This document shows positions 24,669 through 36,500 of a DNA stretch of 64,000 nt, one piece after another; within the stretch, counting starts at the first letter, position 1, and every line of letters begins with the position of its first letter. The notes below the pieces were generated by a model. It was not told the DNA's origin. It ran no database searches and worked only from the letters and a program-made list of their open reading frames with translations. Source of the DNA: Porodaedalea pini (lineage: Eukaryota; Basidiomycota; Agaricomycetes; Hymenochaetales; Hymenochaetaceae). The DNA is taken from NCBI GenBank assembly GCA_002794775.1, contig NBAY01000057.1:62001-126000 (forward strand). The letters run 5' to 3'. Made by a program: the position numbers and the translations under genes.

Positions 24669-25230
24669 ACTGTGAGGACCTTAGAGGCACGCGGCGTGCT
24701 AGGTTCATGGCGTTACTATTTTCCCCCTTAAACTCACGAACCCCACGAATTCTACTGCAAACGTTCTTTTAGCTTGATCCTATGACTTCTGTAGTTTTGC
24801 TGTCGATACGAAATGAACGCCCAGGCTCTCTTCTAAGTTCGATAGATCTACCGGAGATTCTCATAAGACGGTATCCAGAGCAAGATTGACTTCTGATGCG
24901 TGATGTGCATCGGAACACGATGTCAGAATATACTTATCTGCTTGAAAGCATATGCCGTTTCCGGACAAGTGTAAGGAGCTGTTGTAAGCAAGAGCGTTGA
25001 AGCATATATGCATGTACACGAAACAAGACTAAACCAGTAGTAGACCACACTATATGCAGAGGCATTCAATTAGTCTATCGTATCGGCGAAAACAAGCCTC
25101 CAATGATCTCGCTGAGAAGAATTGGAGGAAAGAGATATTGTGAATAACGAGCTCGCGTCGAGAGAAGTAAATAATAAGTCGTATAATAGATGTCAAGCGG
25201 GAAGGGTATCGTCATCCAGATCCTGCATTA
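24669..25230. other. convergent intergenic region, P450 (+) and monooxygenase 2 (-)
   Basis: Both neighbouring genes end here, so this is shared 3' flank of about 560 bp. No gene seen. Confidence 0.55.
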
Positions 25231-27241
25231 CTAACTCGTAGATGAGGATACAACGATCTGCGACAGGTCGATGCCGCTAGAGACCGAGACGGCACTGCCG
25301 TTCGGTGGGGAAGACCCAAGGCTGTCGACGACAGCCATCGACGACGCAGCCATCCGCTCGCGCATGACGCCCCAGTCTACCCACCAGTCATCCGCAGCGT
25401 CATAGGCTTCGTAGCCAAAGGAGCCCTTGAACTCCTCCCATGTGCGCTGCAGAAATGGGTCGCCTAGGTTCTCCCAATCCAGCACCTTCATCTCGCGTGA
25501 GGCCGCGAAGCCGCTGTCCCGCACTTCGCGGGCGGGGTCGTCCTTCGGCAAGACGGAGAACGCAACCGTGGCATACTCGGTTCTCATGACATCTGCGCAC
25601 CGGTCCTGACGGACCTCCTGGTATGCGGACAGCAGACGCACGATCTCGTCCGGCTCGCGAGTGCGCAGTCGCGAGAATAGGGAACCGAGGACTGCGGCGT
25701 CTTCCATTGCAAGTGCTGAGCCGTGACTTGTTCCAGGCTAATTGCGGGTTTGAGATGTCATCAAATGTTGCATCTAGATTTTCTGGTACTTACATTCAAG
25801 TTGTGGGCGGCATCTCCAAGCAGAACGACATGGCCATCGTCACTAAACCAGTCTTCCAGCGGTTCTTGCATCACATGTCGCGTCTCGACGGCCTGAGAGC
25901 CGAGCCGCAGTAGCCGCCTCACTCTAGTCCGCAGTAGGATAAAACAACAACATGATGAGCGTCAACTGCGACATGACAGCAATCCAATCCATCTGTGAGA
26001 CTCACTTTTCTTCATACGCATCAAACTTTTTCACAATAGGTGCTAGATCCGAAAGCTTCTCCCAGTTGTGCGCTGCATTTGGATCGGGTACGATCAACTG
26101 GATCGCATATTCATTTGGTCGCTATTTCCTGCGTCAACATACTTATCGTACCAGGTGAAGCTGCACAACTTACGACCAAGAACGTTAGCACGCAGGTGTT
26201 GTCGCCCATCCATACTTTCCACTGTGTGGCAAGTCACTATGAGAGCAGCTTTCGAGCAGAAGGGAAGGACGTACCACTCCCTTATTCTCAGCTAATGTTC
26301 GAAGCCTTGGGTCTTCCATCATCTTGCTCACAGGGACAGTGTATCTTAGCATAACTGAATGTCAGAATTAAAATACCTAGGATGAGATGGACCGACCCAC
26401 GTATAACCAGTGAAGGGTCCCGCTTTATGCTTCTCTTTACGTCCAACCATCCGCTCGCGCACTATGCTTGTGGCCCCATCGGCGCCGACGATGATATCCG
26501 CGCGCAACGTTTCCCCTGAAGCCAACAAAACCCCTGGCTCAGAGGTATCTACGTCCACAACCTCTGAGTTGAAGTCCACCTGGACGCCCGATGCTACAGT
26601 GATGTCGTATACCATTGTGTAAAGATCTAAATACTGTGGGTGTTGTATGAGATGAAGGACGATGTCCAGACTGTGTTTTGAAAAGTTGGTACCCACAGTC
26701 AATCCATACATATCAGCTTGAAGCTCCTTCATCACTTCCTCGTGAAATACCAGAGAGCTCAGAAACTCTCCAGTTTCGTCTGCGATTCCCTGTTAGACAT
26801 ATCTCACGGATCTAAGCGCAAATTCACGTACTATTGAGAAACTCGATGTACGGACACCGGACGCCGGTCTTCACCAATCTATCGCCCAGCCCCCAGTGCA
26901 GAAGAAGCTTCGTCATATTCGGCGGCACGCGAAGGCCTCCAGAGATCTGTGCAAATTAGTACACGAGGATGCATCACGCGCGAAGTCAGAATTTGCGAAT
27001 CGATGATACGGGTTTCATTTAAGAAAACGCGTACATTTCCTGGACCACTGGACCGCTCTAGGACACGCACATTGTGTCCTGCTTGCTTCAGGTTGTACGC
27101 GCAGGCCAGGCCTCCGATGCTGCCGCCGACGACGAGAAAATCGAGGCACACGGCGGCTCTCCGACGAAAGAGGTCTTTGAGGACAGGCCTGGTAGGAAAA
27201 GACATAGCACGAGCACGTTTAGGGCCAGTCGACGGCGTCAT
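25231..27241 (-). CDS. FAD-dependent monooxygenase (salicylate hydroxylase / epoxidase-like), copy 2
   Basis: Same family and same general exon plan as the gene at 11600-13738, in opposite orientation. The ATG at 27241 starts MTPSTGPKRARAMSFPTRPV. The FAD-binding fold is FLVVGGSIGGLACAYNLKQA then VRVLE (exon 1, 27035-27241). The DG motif is IIVGADGATSIVRER near 26440-26490. The third motif is intact here, LLGDAAHN near 25800-25830, unlike copy 1. The last exon ends with the shared EAYDAADDWWVDWGVM segment and the stop at 25231. The two proteins look like a duplicated pair that may oxidise different positions or successive intermediates. Members of this group include epoxidases and aromatic hydroxylases, so the reaction is open. 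Confidence 0.9.
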
Positions 27242-28461
27242 GGCTGAAAGGATGAGGATATAAGTGAAAGAATCACGTCGGCTTCCTGCATCAGAAATGG
27301 GTCAGCCAGAGCGCAAAGAAGGTAAGGCGGGGACGTCTTACGGAAGGGGTTTGAGCCCTTGAAGGTATGAGAACGGCAACCATCGCTTACCCTGCGCAGA
27401 TTCAGGACTGTTAAGGAAGCAAAATCGCCCGTCTGGAGCGAGCCAGGGACCCGTTTCCATCATTGAGTAATCAGTTAGTCAAAAACTAAGAGACGCCGTC
27501 CTCAGACAGACCTTAGACTTGTGCTGCTGCCTCAAACCGTAAGTCTTTTCATCCCTATTACATCTTGATCATATGATGACCGCCCAAGTCCTTCAGGTAC
27601 TCTTGAGTGCACGCGGCTTGTGCTGGAGAACATCCAACTAGTAAACGAGGGTGCCAGACGAACTATGAAGTATATTGCGATCTTGACAGTATGTAATCGG
27701 CTAGCGCGAGCCTCGTGGCTCATTATAGTTTCGTTTATCCGAAAACTTTATTACAGCCGCATAAGCACGCTATCAACGCAAGCCTGTAGATCCACAGAAA
27801 AGAGGCTGCAGAGGGAAATGAGGACCCGTTGAAATCTCATTAAATTTGCGGATAGATCAAGGCAGAGAAGCCAAAGTGAAGAAGAGAAGACGGGAAGGGC
27901 ATTGCTTTGTTTCTGAAGGAGTAAATCCAAAAGCTTATCAGGTCGATCAATTACAGAATTGTACAGATCCGCGCCGACTAATTGCGGGTACAAACCTTGC
28001 AGCTGCGCCAGCTTTGTTTCCGTTATTTTATTTTATTTTATTCTTCATCTGAAGCTGGGCGGAACCTCCTTGACAGTGACACAATTGGCTCGTGCAGCTA
28101 TTCGGTACTGACACGGCCTAGCGAGTATTTACAACAGGCCGGTCAGTTCGAGCAACCGAAATCCGACTCCCTTCCAATCAGACTATCAAATTATCAGCCT
28201 AAGGGGCACTATTTTTTTTGCAATATCCAAATAGTGCAATGTCACCCAGGATATTGGATGGAAGCGCAGACGTATTTACACTCATCTTCAATTCGATTTG
28301 CTTGACCCTAATGAAGGCCCCTTGCCTTCAAAAGCACCCAGCTTACACCTGCTATACAAATTATCAGAGCGGAAATACAACCGGAGGTCTGAAGTACACA
28401 ATCTCCTGCTCTAGTGGAGAAGGGAAAACAATATAGGCAGAAGAGCATATTCAATGGTATT
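27242..28461. other. intergenic upstream of monooxygenase 2
   Basis: A 1.2-kb stretch between two minus-strand genes, holding the promoter of monooxygenase 2 and the 3' flank of the phosphatase. Only short, unsupported frames are present. Confidence 0.5.
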
Positions 28462-30661
28462 TTATTGATCGTTCGCCTCAACCGCCTCTACTGCTTCTCT
28501 TCCAGTAGCATCGGAAACAGCGGCCTGGATCCCTGCCACGATGCCTCCAGGACCCGCACCGGGTTCTCCACTCTCTCCCTTCGCAGAATCCTCGCTCGTC
28601 TGCGTTTTCGGCGGTTCGCGTCGATCGGCCGCGGGGTCCAGACCTGGGACAACCCACTCCAGCGCGACGTCGACGTCGACGAGTACGGCACCCGCACCGA
28701 TAGGGAAGTCGACGTCCTTTCGGGAGAGTATAAAGTGTGTTGTCTCTGGAGGCGTCTGCAGCTGCGAGGCTGTAGAAGGAGATGGAGGAGGGGGCATGTG
28801 GAATGCAGGGATGAACCAGAACCAGCCCATGAAAACCTGGCCCATGTAGAGTTTCGCGCGCACCTCACGCATAGCATCCAGAATCACGCCCTTCTCCGCG
28901 TCCGCATCATCGGCTACCTGTGCGAGGTCGGTGACGGAGCTCGCAGTTGACAAGCCCGGCGCAGCTGATAGGGCTTGGCGCGTCTCCCGGTCGAGACGGG
29001 GTTCTGCCACTGAATTGCCCATTTCCTCTTGGAGTGCTTCCCATTTCTGGTCTGTGAGGGGTCTGAGCGTATGGCTCACCACGTTCCCGTCCTAAAGGCC
29101 GCCCAATGCCGCTAATCAGCTCTCTTTTGAATTGGATAAGCAGGCAAGGACTTACGTCTGAGCGCTGGCTGTTAGAAGCGCCGTGCAAGTGTCCGAGGCG
29201 TGTAAAGCTTCTGATCATCTTGCCCTGGTCCCACCTTCCATCGGCGAAAATCTCACGCAATGCGCCTTCGGGCATGTACTCCGTCCCCTTGCGCCTTTTC
29301 CCCATGTTCCCGTCTTCGGACCTCGTACGCTTCTCCCACCTCTCCAGCATCTCCACGAACTCGTCGTTGTATCTCGCGAGTGACACCCACACAGGGCCAC
29401 GCCCGCGCTCCTGCGTGCCATACTTCGCCGCGTTCGTCTTCTCAATGAAGTGGTTCGCGATCTTGAGGAGGTTCATCTTCACGCCGCCCACATCGCGCAC
29501 GCGCACGCGTATTTCACGCAGGCGGATGCGCGGGAGGGACGCCTCCCAGAAGTCGTGCGGCCCAGCGTGCGCGAGGAGGAGCGACCAGTAGTGTAGCCAG
29601 CGCCTTTGGCTCGGGATTGACACACCCTGTTTGAGCTTTTTGTCCGGTGACGATGGCGACTTCATGCGCCGGGCCGTGTGCAACGCAAGGACGTCCTCGA
29701 GCGTATTAGGTCTGGAGTCGGGCTTGTCCGCATTCTGCAGAATAGAATCTATCCTCTCCGCGACTGAACCGCCTGAAGGACTCAAGTTAGTAGGTGTTTC
29801 AGTCGTCGGCCTTCCGGTGATCGAAGGCATGGCGTCTTCGCTTTGTCCTTGCCGTTGACGGCGGTACTTTGTTCTGAGTCTACGATCTAGCCCTTGAATT
29901 GATTGCTGATAGTCTGCGTCGAGAGGCTCAGGAAGGGTTGTTGGTTCTCCCTTTTCTTCGGCGATGCGTGCTTCTTCTACTGCTTTCGCGCCTTCGTTCA
30001 TCTCTTCGGTCTCCACTGTTTCCATTATCCGGTCGGCGCGCCGCTCCGCCCATTCCTTCTTCGTCATGCTGCGTTGGAGCTTCGGTGGTGAAGGCGTCTC
30101 GTCGAGTGAAAGGAGGTACGCGCATGCAAGAGTCCCCGATCTGCCTTTGCCAGCTAGAGTACCAATTAGATGCATGCGTGTTTGTCGAACTGTTAATTTG
30201 ACTGATCTACCGCACCTTTGCAATGTAAAACAGCAACCCGATCTGGCGAGCCGGAGAGCCATTCACGGGCTTCACGTACGAAAAGCGGCAGGATAGAGAG
30301 AGGAGGTGCACTGTAAATTATTAAGTCGCCTTGCTTGAACGATCAGAAAAGGGACTGCGTACACTTACTGGTGATCAGGGAAAGGATACCGACTCACTCG
30401 GCCGTCGAAGAAGCTGGTAGGATAGGAGTTCTCTCGGAGCGGACAAAAGTTGAATACCCAGTAGTTTTTTCCGTGCCGGTGGTCGAGGAACTTCTTGGCG
30501 TCCTCCCTACGATTCCTATAGAAACCCTCGACACCAGTGGCAGGGAAACCCATGATAATGAGGTTATCAGTCACGTAGACGAGATCGAGTTCCATATCCA
30601 GATGCTTGTCCTTGAAGCGCGCCTTGTTTCCAGACACAATCCGCCGCACGAAGTTCGGCAT
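28462..30661 (-). CDS. PTEN-type phosphatidylinositol-3,4,5-trisphosphate 3-phosphatase
   Basis: Lipid phosphatase that removes the 3-phosphate from PtdIns(3,4,5)P3. Four exons: 30369-30661, 30216-30310, 29156-30153 and 28462-29091, which join in frame to 671 codons. The N-terminus reads like PTEN (residues 1-17 MPNFVRRIVSGNKARFK; then DLVYVTDNLIIMGFPA). The catalytic P-loop HCKAGKGRSG begins at residue 127, with Cys128 and Arg134; the two lysines typical of 3-phosphoinositide specificity are present. An intron falls inside this loop. A long insert of roughly 150-200 charged, Ser/Pro-rich residues precedes the C2 domain, which continues into exon 4 (DFPIGAGAVLVDVDVALEWV). Human PTEN is about 400 residues, so this form is enlarged. 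Yeast TEP1 is the nearest named fungal relative. Confidence 0.92.
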
Positions 30662-30949
30662 GGTGAAAGCCCAGCTTCAAAGTACGAGCTTAGCTGAGAC
30701 GATGCTGGTCGACGACGACGGCTCTCAGTGACGCAGCACCAGGAGGCAGATGGCACTTATGTGGGAAACCCGGATGGATAGACGAAGAGCAATGTCGAGC
30801 GCGACGTGAACAGGGAGAAATCATGGCCAGCGAACAAGGCGGTGATGTCAGTGTGGCTATGCGCTACTCTTGGACGCGTCGGTCACGCGTTTCGACCGTG
30901 ACTAAATTCTGTACATGTAGAGGAACATGTTACAAACCAACACTTGCTT
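30662..30949. promoter_or_regulatory. upstream region of the PTEN-type gene
   Basis: Short region upstream of the minus-strand phosphatase start at 30661, before the megasynthase remnants. No specific element identified. Confidence 0.35.
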
Positions 30950-32850
30950 CTCAGATGAACCTGCAAGAGGCTCCTGTCGCTATCATTTCATCAGCTTGCC
31001 GACTTCCTCTACCATAACTAGTCCTTCGCAGCTTTCAGCGCGCATTTTGGATACAAGGGCACTCTCATTCCTGAGTAACTGCTGACTGAAAATTTGTGTA
31101 CATGTTTGGACCAGGTACAGTAAGTCAATCTGATGCCTTGCACGCCTTCCTGCGACATTCTGATGCATGTACCACTTGAAGAGATATGCGGTTTCCAAAC
31201 ACAACAGAGCACACTCTGTTCTCGATGCTCTAGCGTCCACCTTCACTAAAGGTCATCTGCATAGGACAGGTCTGCGGCAATTCCCTCACAGGAGACTGGA
31301 CTTAACGAGATGGTGCCCATGCTGAACAATTCCCTCCCCATACTCAAAATGCTTCCGCGAAACATGCCGGATGTGCCCTGGATACCGTATGATACCTGTG
31401 CTGACGGTATTGCTGATTTCATACTTTGTCCTGGGGCCGAATCTATGTAGCAGGGTATTCATCTAGCGAATCCGCAGATTACCTCGTGGCCATTGGTTGT
31501 GGATACTCTGACTAAACTTGCAGGAATGGATGGCATCTCGTTTGTCATGCTGCAGGATTATGTGGAGGCCATATGAGGCTCGGCGTCTCGATCGAAACTT
31601 CCTACCGCATATCTTTTATCTTACTTCACGAGTGTTGCCGAAAGAGGTGACCTTCCTACAGAGTTCTGCTCTCTTGAAGTTAAGGAAAGCCTGGTATACA
31701 TCCCTGCCCTTGCGGCTTGTCCAAAAATCAATATCGAATTTCTGTGACCTGTAATAAAAAGCTTGTTAGAGGAGTCTTCGAGTTCGTCTGTTGGAGCTTC
31801 TTCGATCCCTGTCCTGCTATTTGGACCATGGTCAGAGTCTGCCCCCTCTTCTGCTAACACTCTCAGAGAGGTAGGAGAACGAGCTTCTGAGTTACCAACC
31901 GGCGACCCTTGTCAGACAGATTCCAGCCTTTGAAGAGCTGAAATAACGCTTGATGGCTGTACTCGCGTATTGTTTTGGACAGTACGCAGCTTCTATCTGT
32001 GCCGGGATGCTATCTCTGGAAACAGCCATTGACATCATCGTCAGGAGAGCAGCCACTTTGCGGGACATGAAGGGCAGTATGCTGAACGTGTTTGCTGGAC
32101 TAAACATAGTAAAGCTGCAACTTCTCAAGCTCCCGTTCATTCTCGAGATCGCCATCCACTCAGGCTCGAAGCATTATGTTCTCTCCGGTCCCACTGCCCA
32201 TATTGGATCCGTGCAGTCGTCCTTCTAAACTTTGGAAATCAAGACGAAGCTGGTTGAGGCATTGATTCCATTCCATTCCGCACTTATGGACGACACTATC
32301 ATGACTCTCCAGCTACCTGCTATGAACTGTAACACTGGGTCATGCGTCTATATTTTAGGTCTTATAGGGAGCTCAGTTGGAGGAGGTTGGGTCCCAAACA
32401 CTGGTCGCAGCATATGAGTGACCCAGTGCTGTTTATGGATGCTGTGCGGTAAATCTAGAAGCACTTATCGTTGAGTCCGTTGGTGGAAGTTGAGCCAGGA
32501 CATATGCTATTGTCAATAATATCCAGATCTTCACTCTAGAGAAGTTCATCAGTGTGGGTTTTACTCAAGCTACTACAACTGCTTCTCATCCCGTTCTACC
32601 TGCACAGGAAACTATCACGGTACTAGATTCACTTGCTTTGTCACTATCCTCCTTTACTACTACAATAGCAGAAAAGAAGATGGGGCCGAGATAGGGCAGA
32701 GTCAGCTGTCTATGACATCCTTGTGTCTGAATTCGGGTTCAACGACACCGATTCTTGGGATTTGCTCTTAAAATCTTTCCTCATGCTTGGAATTGAGTCT
32801 CTTGACTTCATTTCATTTTTTGGATAATTTTTTGGCTGCTACTGGCTTGG
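30950..32850 (+). pseudogene. decayed polyketide-synthase / thioester-reductase megasynthase fragments
   Basis: Translated pieces match megasynthase domains, but stops and frame changes break them all. At about 30960-31005 EAPVAIISSACRLP resembles a ketosynthase start. At 31288-31560 a frame reads NMPDVPWIPYDTCADGIADF, then after one stop HLANPQITSWPLVVDTLTKL, like the end of an NAD-binding thioester-reductase domain. At 31970-32225 FGQYAASICAGMLSLETAID, with RRAATL and GSMLNV, is an acyltransferase domain (GHSxGEYAA reduced to FGQYAA), continuing to IPFHSALMDD near 32270. At 32700-32815 VYDILVSEFGF plus LGIESL looks like an acyl-carrier domain with the carrier Ser. The order ketosynthase-reductase-acyltransferase-carrier is odd, so more than one ancestral gene may be mixed. 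Domain calls are by eye. Confidence 0.68.
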
Positions 32851-33586
32851 CAATTTCTAAGATTTTGATTTTGATGATGGCTTGAGGAGTATGTTTCTAT
32901 TTGAAGTTGAAAATTACTCCTGTATACCGTCTATCTATGTAGACCTTCGTCGGCTCATTGAAGGGAAGGATGCTGCATACATTGCATGTAGGCTACTTTA
33001 AAGATGACTCAGGGATAAGGCTTTCACCGGAATGCATACTGATCTAATTTCCGTCTCCAGCGAGTGAAATTACGATTGTGTTGCTAAGTTGTGCTGCTCT
33101 ACAGATTGGTCGACACCCGTCTGCCAATCGAGACCAAAGGTTGGTGCGTCGAGCGACGCGTCAGTCCCGTGATTTGCGCGTGACCTCTAGTTTATAATAT
33201 CTGCTATCTACTACTAACAGATCTCCAACTGCACAGGAACCGGAAACAAGACATGAAGAAGACTACGTAGAGCGTGAATGTTGGTATTTAGTAAATGGGG
33301 ATGAAAATCGTAATAGGGGTTTGGGGATCATAACTAAAGGTAAAATGAGGGTGGTAAATCAGATAATAGGGGCATACTGTCCGGAGGGCGATGGAATGAA
33401 AAATAAGCAAATTTTAAAAGAAGGAGAAAATTATTCAGGCGAGACCATTTGACAAAAGTTAAGGGTAAGGATCGTTGACGAAAGAGACCGTTTCAAACGG
33501 AAGCAAAAAAGGGGCAACAATTAAGAATATGATGGACATTGTGCTTAGAACACAACGGGTCCGGGCAACGTGGTATGGGGTGTCGG
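32851..33586. other. boundary zone between megasynthase remnants and LINE 3' end
   Basis: The left part continues degenerate, stop-filled sequence to about 33180. From about 33250 the sequence is A/G-rich, low in T on this strand, and probably the LINE 3'UTR seen antisense. No gene. Confidence 0.4.
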
Positions 33587-36500
33587 TTATGCAAATCGAG
33601 CGTGTTCAGCATGAGGCTGACAGCACGCGATTGAACTGCGCGATGTATCTTCTTCCTTGGGGGAAAGCTTCAAAAATGGGTGTAAGGATCGCGTTGGGTG
33701 AAGGATGAAGGAGGACGGCTCGAGGATAGAGCGATGTCCACGTAAATTGATGATGTTGGCTTTCCAGTCACGAATGAGGTCGAGCTGTACTTGCGCCTTC
33801 AAGTTGGGGAGCGATTCCAGTGTGGTCTCGTGATGTGGATTGGTAGCAGCGTCCTTGGCCAGCTTATCGGCTTTAGAGTTGCCCAGTACTCCGTGATGAG
33901 ATGGGAGCCACTGGACCGTAATGTGCGAGGCCTCATGATGTAGTGCGAGGAAGATTCCGCATAGACGGCGGAAAAGGATAATAAAATCCGCATGCTGAGC
34001 ATCATTAGAGAAGATAAGCTGGATGCAATTAAGCGAATCTGAGACGATGTGGATGTGAATGGGCGTGAAGCATTTCGAAAGGAGAATTGAGATACGTCGC
34101 ATGGCTGCAATGAGCGCTTCCTGCTCTTCAAACAGGATGTTTGATCGAGAGTGCGCTGCTGAAGAAAAGACAGCGAGTTCCTGGTGATTGTGCATAATAA
34201 CGAAACCGTGACCGCCATTGAGGGAGCCGTCGGCTTGTGGAATGATGGAGCCATCTGTAAAGATAAAGTATTGATATGGAGGAGGGTGTAGAAAGAAAGA
34301 GTTAAAATTGCGAATAGTGTATTGACGTTGCGAAGATGAAGGGATGGGAGTCATGATGAGACGTGAATGAATGGGGGTAAAAGTAGGAAAGGAGACAGCT
34401 TTAGGGATCGTAATATTAGGAAGAATTGAAGACACCAGATATTGGTTTGGAATAGGGTTATGTGTGGAATGAGCGAAATAGGAGAGAAGAAAGCGTTGAG
34501 ACAGAGACTGGATAAAGAGAGGAAGAGGTGGGCAGGATAAAAAGGATTCCGCCACACCTGGGTTGATGCTATGATTGAAGACGAGATGTAAGAAACGGTA
34601 TTGGGTTTTTTGAAGAATTGAAAGAAGAGGGGACTCGGGAAAAAGGACAGCGCCGTAAATGGCGACTGAACAAATTAAACCAAAATATAAAAGACGCGCG
34701 TATTGAAAATATGCGCCATTAGTCCGATTAAAAAGAAAGGAGTGTTGGTGAAGAGTGGAAAGGGCTTTGTTAGCTCGGGATTCAAAGTGAAGCTTGGGAG
34801 ACAAATCGTAAGAAAAAATGACGCCTAGCCAAGTGAGATGGCGTAAAGGGCGGATAACGCGGTTGTTTGGTAAGGACAGTGCCGCATTAGAAGATGAAGG
34901 AGAATCCGTTAAAAAGGATCGGAAGGTAAAAGTTGCGACTCTGTGATTAGGAAGGATATGAAGCAGTTCGATAGCGTCAGGATCAATGGATAACCCAAGT
35001 GATTGGAATTGAAGAAGAATGAACTGGAATTGGTTGCGGAGACGCACTAAATTGGTGCGAATGCTTAATGAGCATGCATAAAGAAGATGATCGTCCATAT
35101 AAGCAAGTAAAGGACGATGTGGGCCAAAACGAGAATTATAAGCCGTGATAGCATCGGCTGCAGCGAATATTGAAATGAGCGGAGACAATGGGGACCCTTG
35201 GGGAACCCCGCGGTTGGGTTTGATAAATGGGGAAGAAACGAAATTGTTAAAGGAAAGCGAAATCGGATGGTCTCTGAGCCAGCCCGAGAGAACGTGAATG
35301 ATGTTAGGGTGTACTTTGGACTGAATAAGTTTTGAAAGAAGGCGGTTGTGCGAAATATTGTCGAAAAAACCTTGAATGTCAATGGTCAAGATAGAAGTGA
35401 TTAGATAGCGATGGCGACGGTATACTTCAGCAAAGTTGTCGCCCCCGCTCATAAGGAAAGGTTGAGATAAAATGGTCGAAAGTAAAGCGTAGCATGCGGA
35501 AAGAGAAGAACGATGTTTCCGGCACCCATGTTGGGCGTCGGGAAGAAGGTTGTTAAGTTCGAAGAAAGGTTGAAGAAAATTGAAGAGAATGTGTTCGAAA
35601 AGTTTGCCTATGGTGTTGACCAGCATGATAGGTCGGAATGCTCTTGGGACAGAAAAGTCTGAGCGCTTAGGCTTGGGAATGAATGTAACGAGTGACGTTT
35701 TGAAGGGAAACGGGAAGTGACCAAGTTTTAAGCACAAAGAGAAAAGATCGACAAAGAATTGGCCACGATGCTCGATAAGGAGCTCCAAATGTTTATACGA
35801 GATATGGCTGTTGCCAGGACTCATTTCGCGATCGACGCCCTGAAGGGCAGCTTGTACATCCTTCAACTCGATGGGACGAAACTCCGAAAGGGCGGGAAGA
35901 GGGATGACCTCAGGAGTGTGTGATAGTGGGGGAAAAAATGTCTCGCGGAAGAGGGACGCTTTGTCGGATTCTGTCAGGGTGAATAACCTGTTTGACATGC
36001 AAAGAGCGCCGATTGGAGCTCGGCGACGAGCCATACCGAGGTACTGATTGCGCCAGGCGGAATGTGTATCAGATTGTTGGATGCGTGAACCGAAAAACGC
36101 GTTTTTGGCTCGAGTGATTTCGATGTCGAGTAGTGCTTTAGACGTGGGGTTCGGGTTACGACAGTGTTCGCGGTAGAGTTTTGTACAAGCTTCGGACCAC
36201 CAATTGTTGGGGCCGAAGTACGATTGGGGACGTCGCTTGTGTAAGAAGAAGGTGGCGAAGTCAGAAAGGGTTGAATGAAGCGAGAAAAGAAGGTCGTCCA
36301 GCGCCTTAGGGGATTCGATCCCTGTTAATGAAAAGGGGAATGAGTTAGAATCACAAAATTCCCCTATAAAAGAGGGTAAATCGCGAAAACGGATAGAACG
36401 AAGGGGGTGCTGTTGGGGAGCAGTCAATTCATTGACATTAAAAGCGAAGCGAATGGGGAGATGATCTGTCGCAAGATCAAGAGAAGGGTCTGAAACAGAA

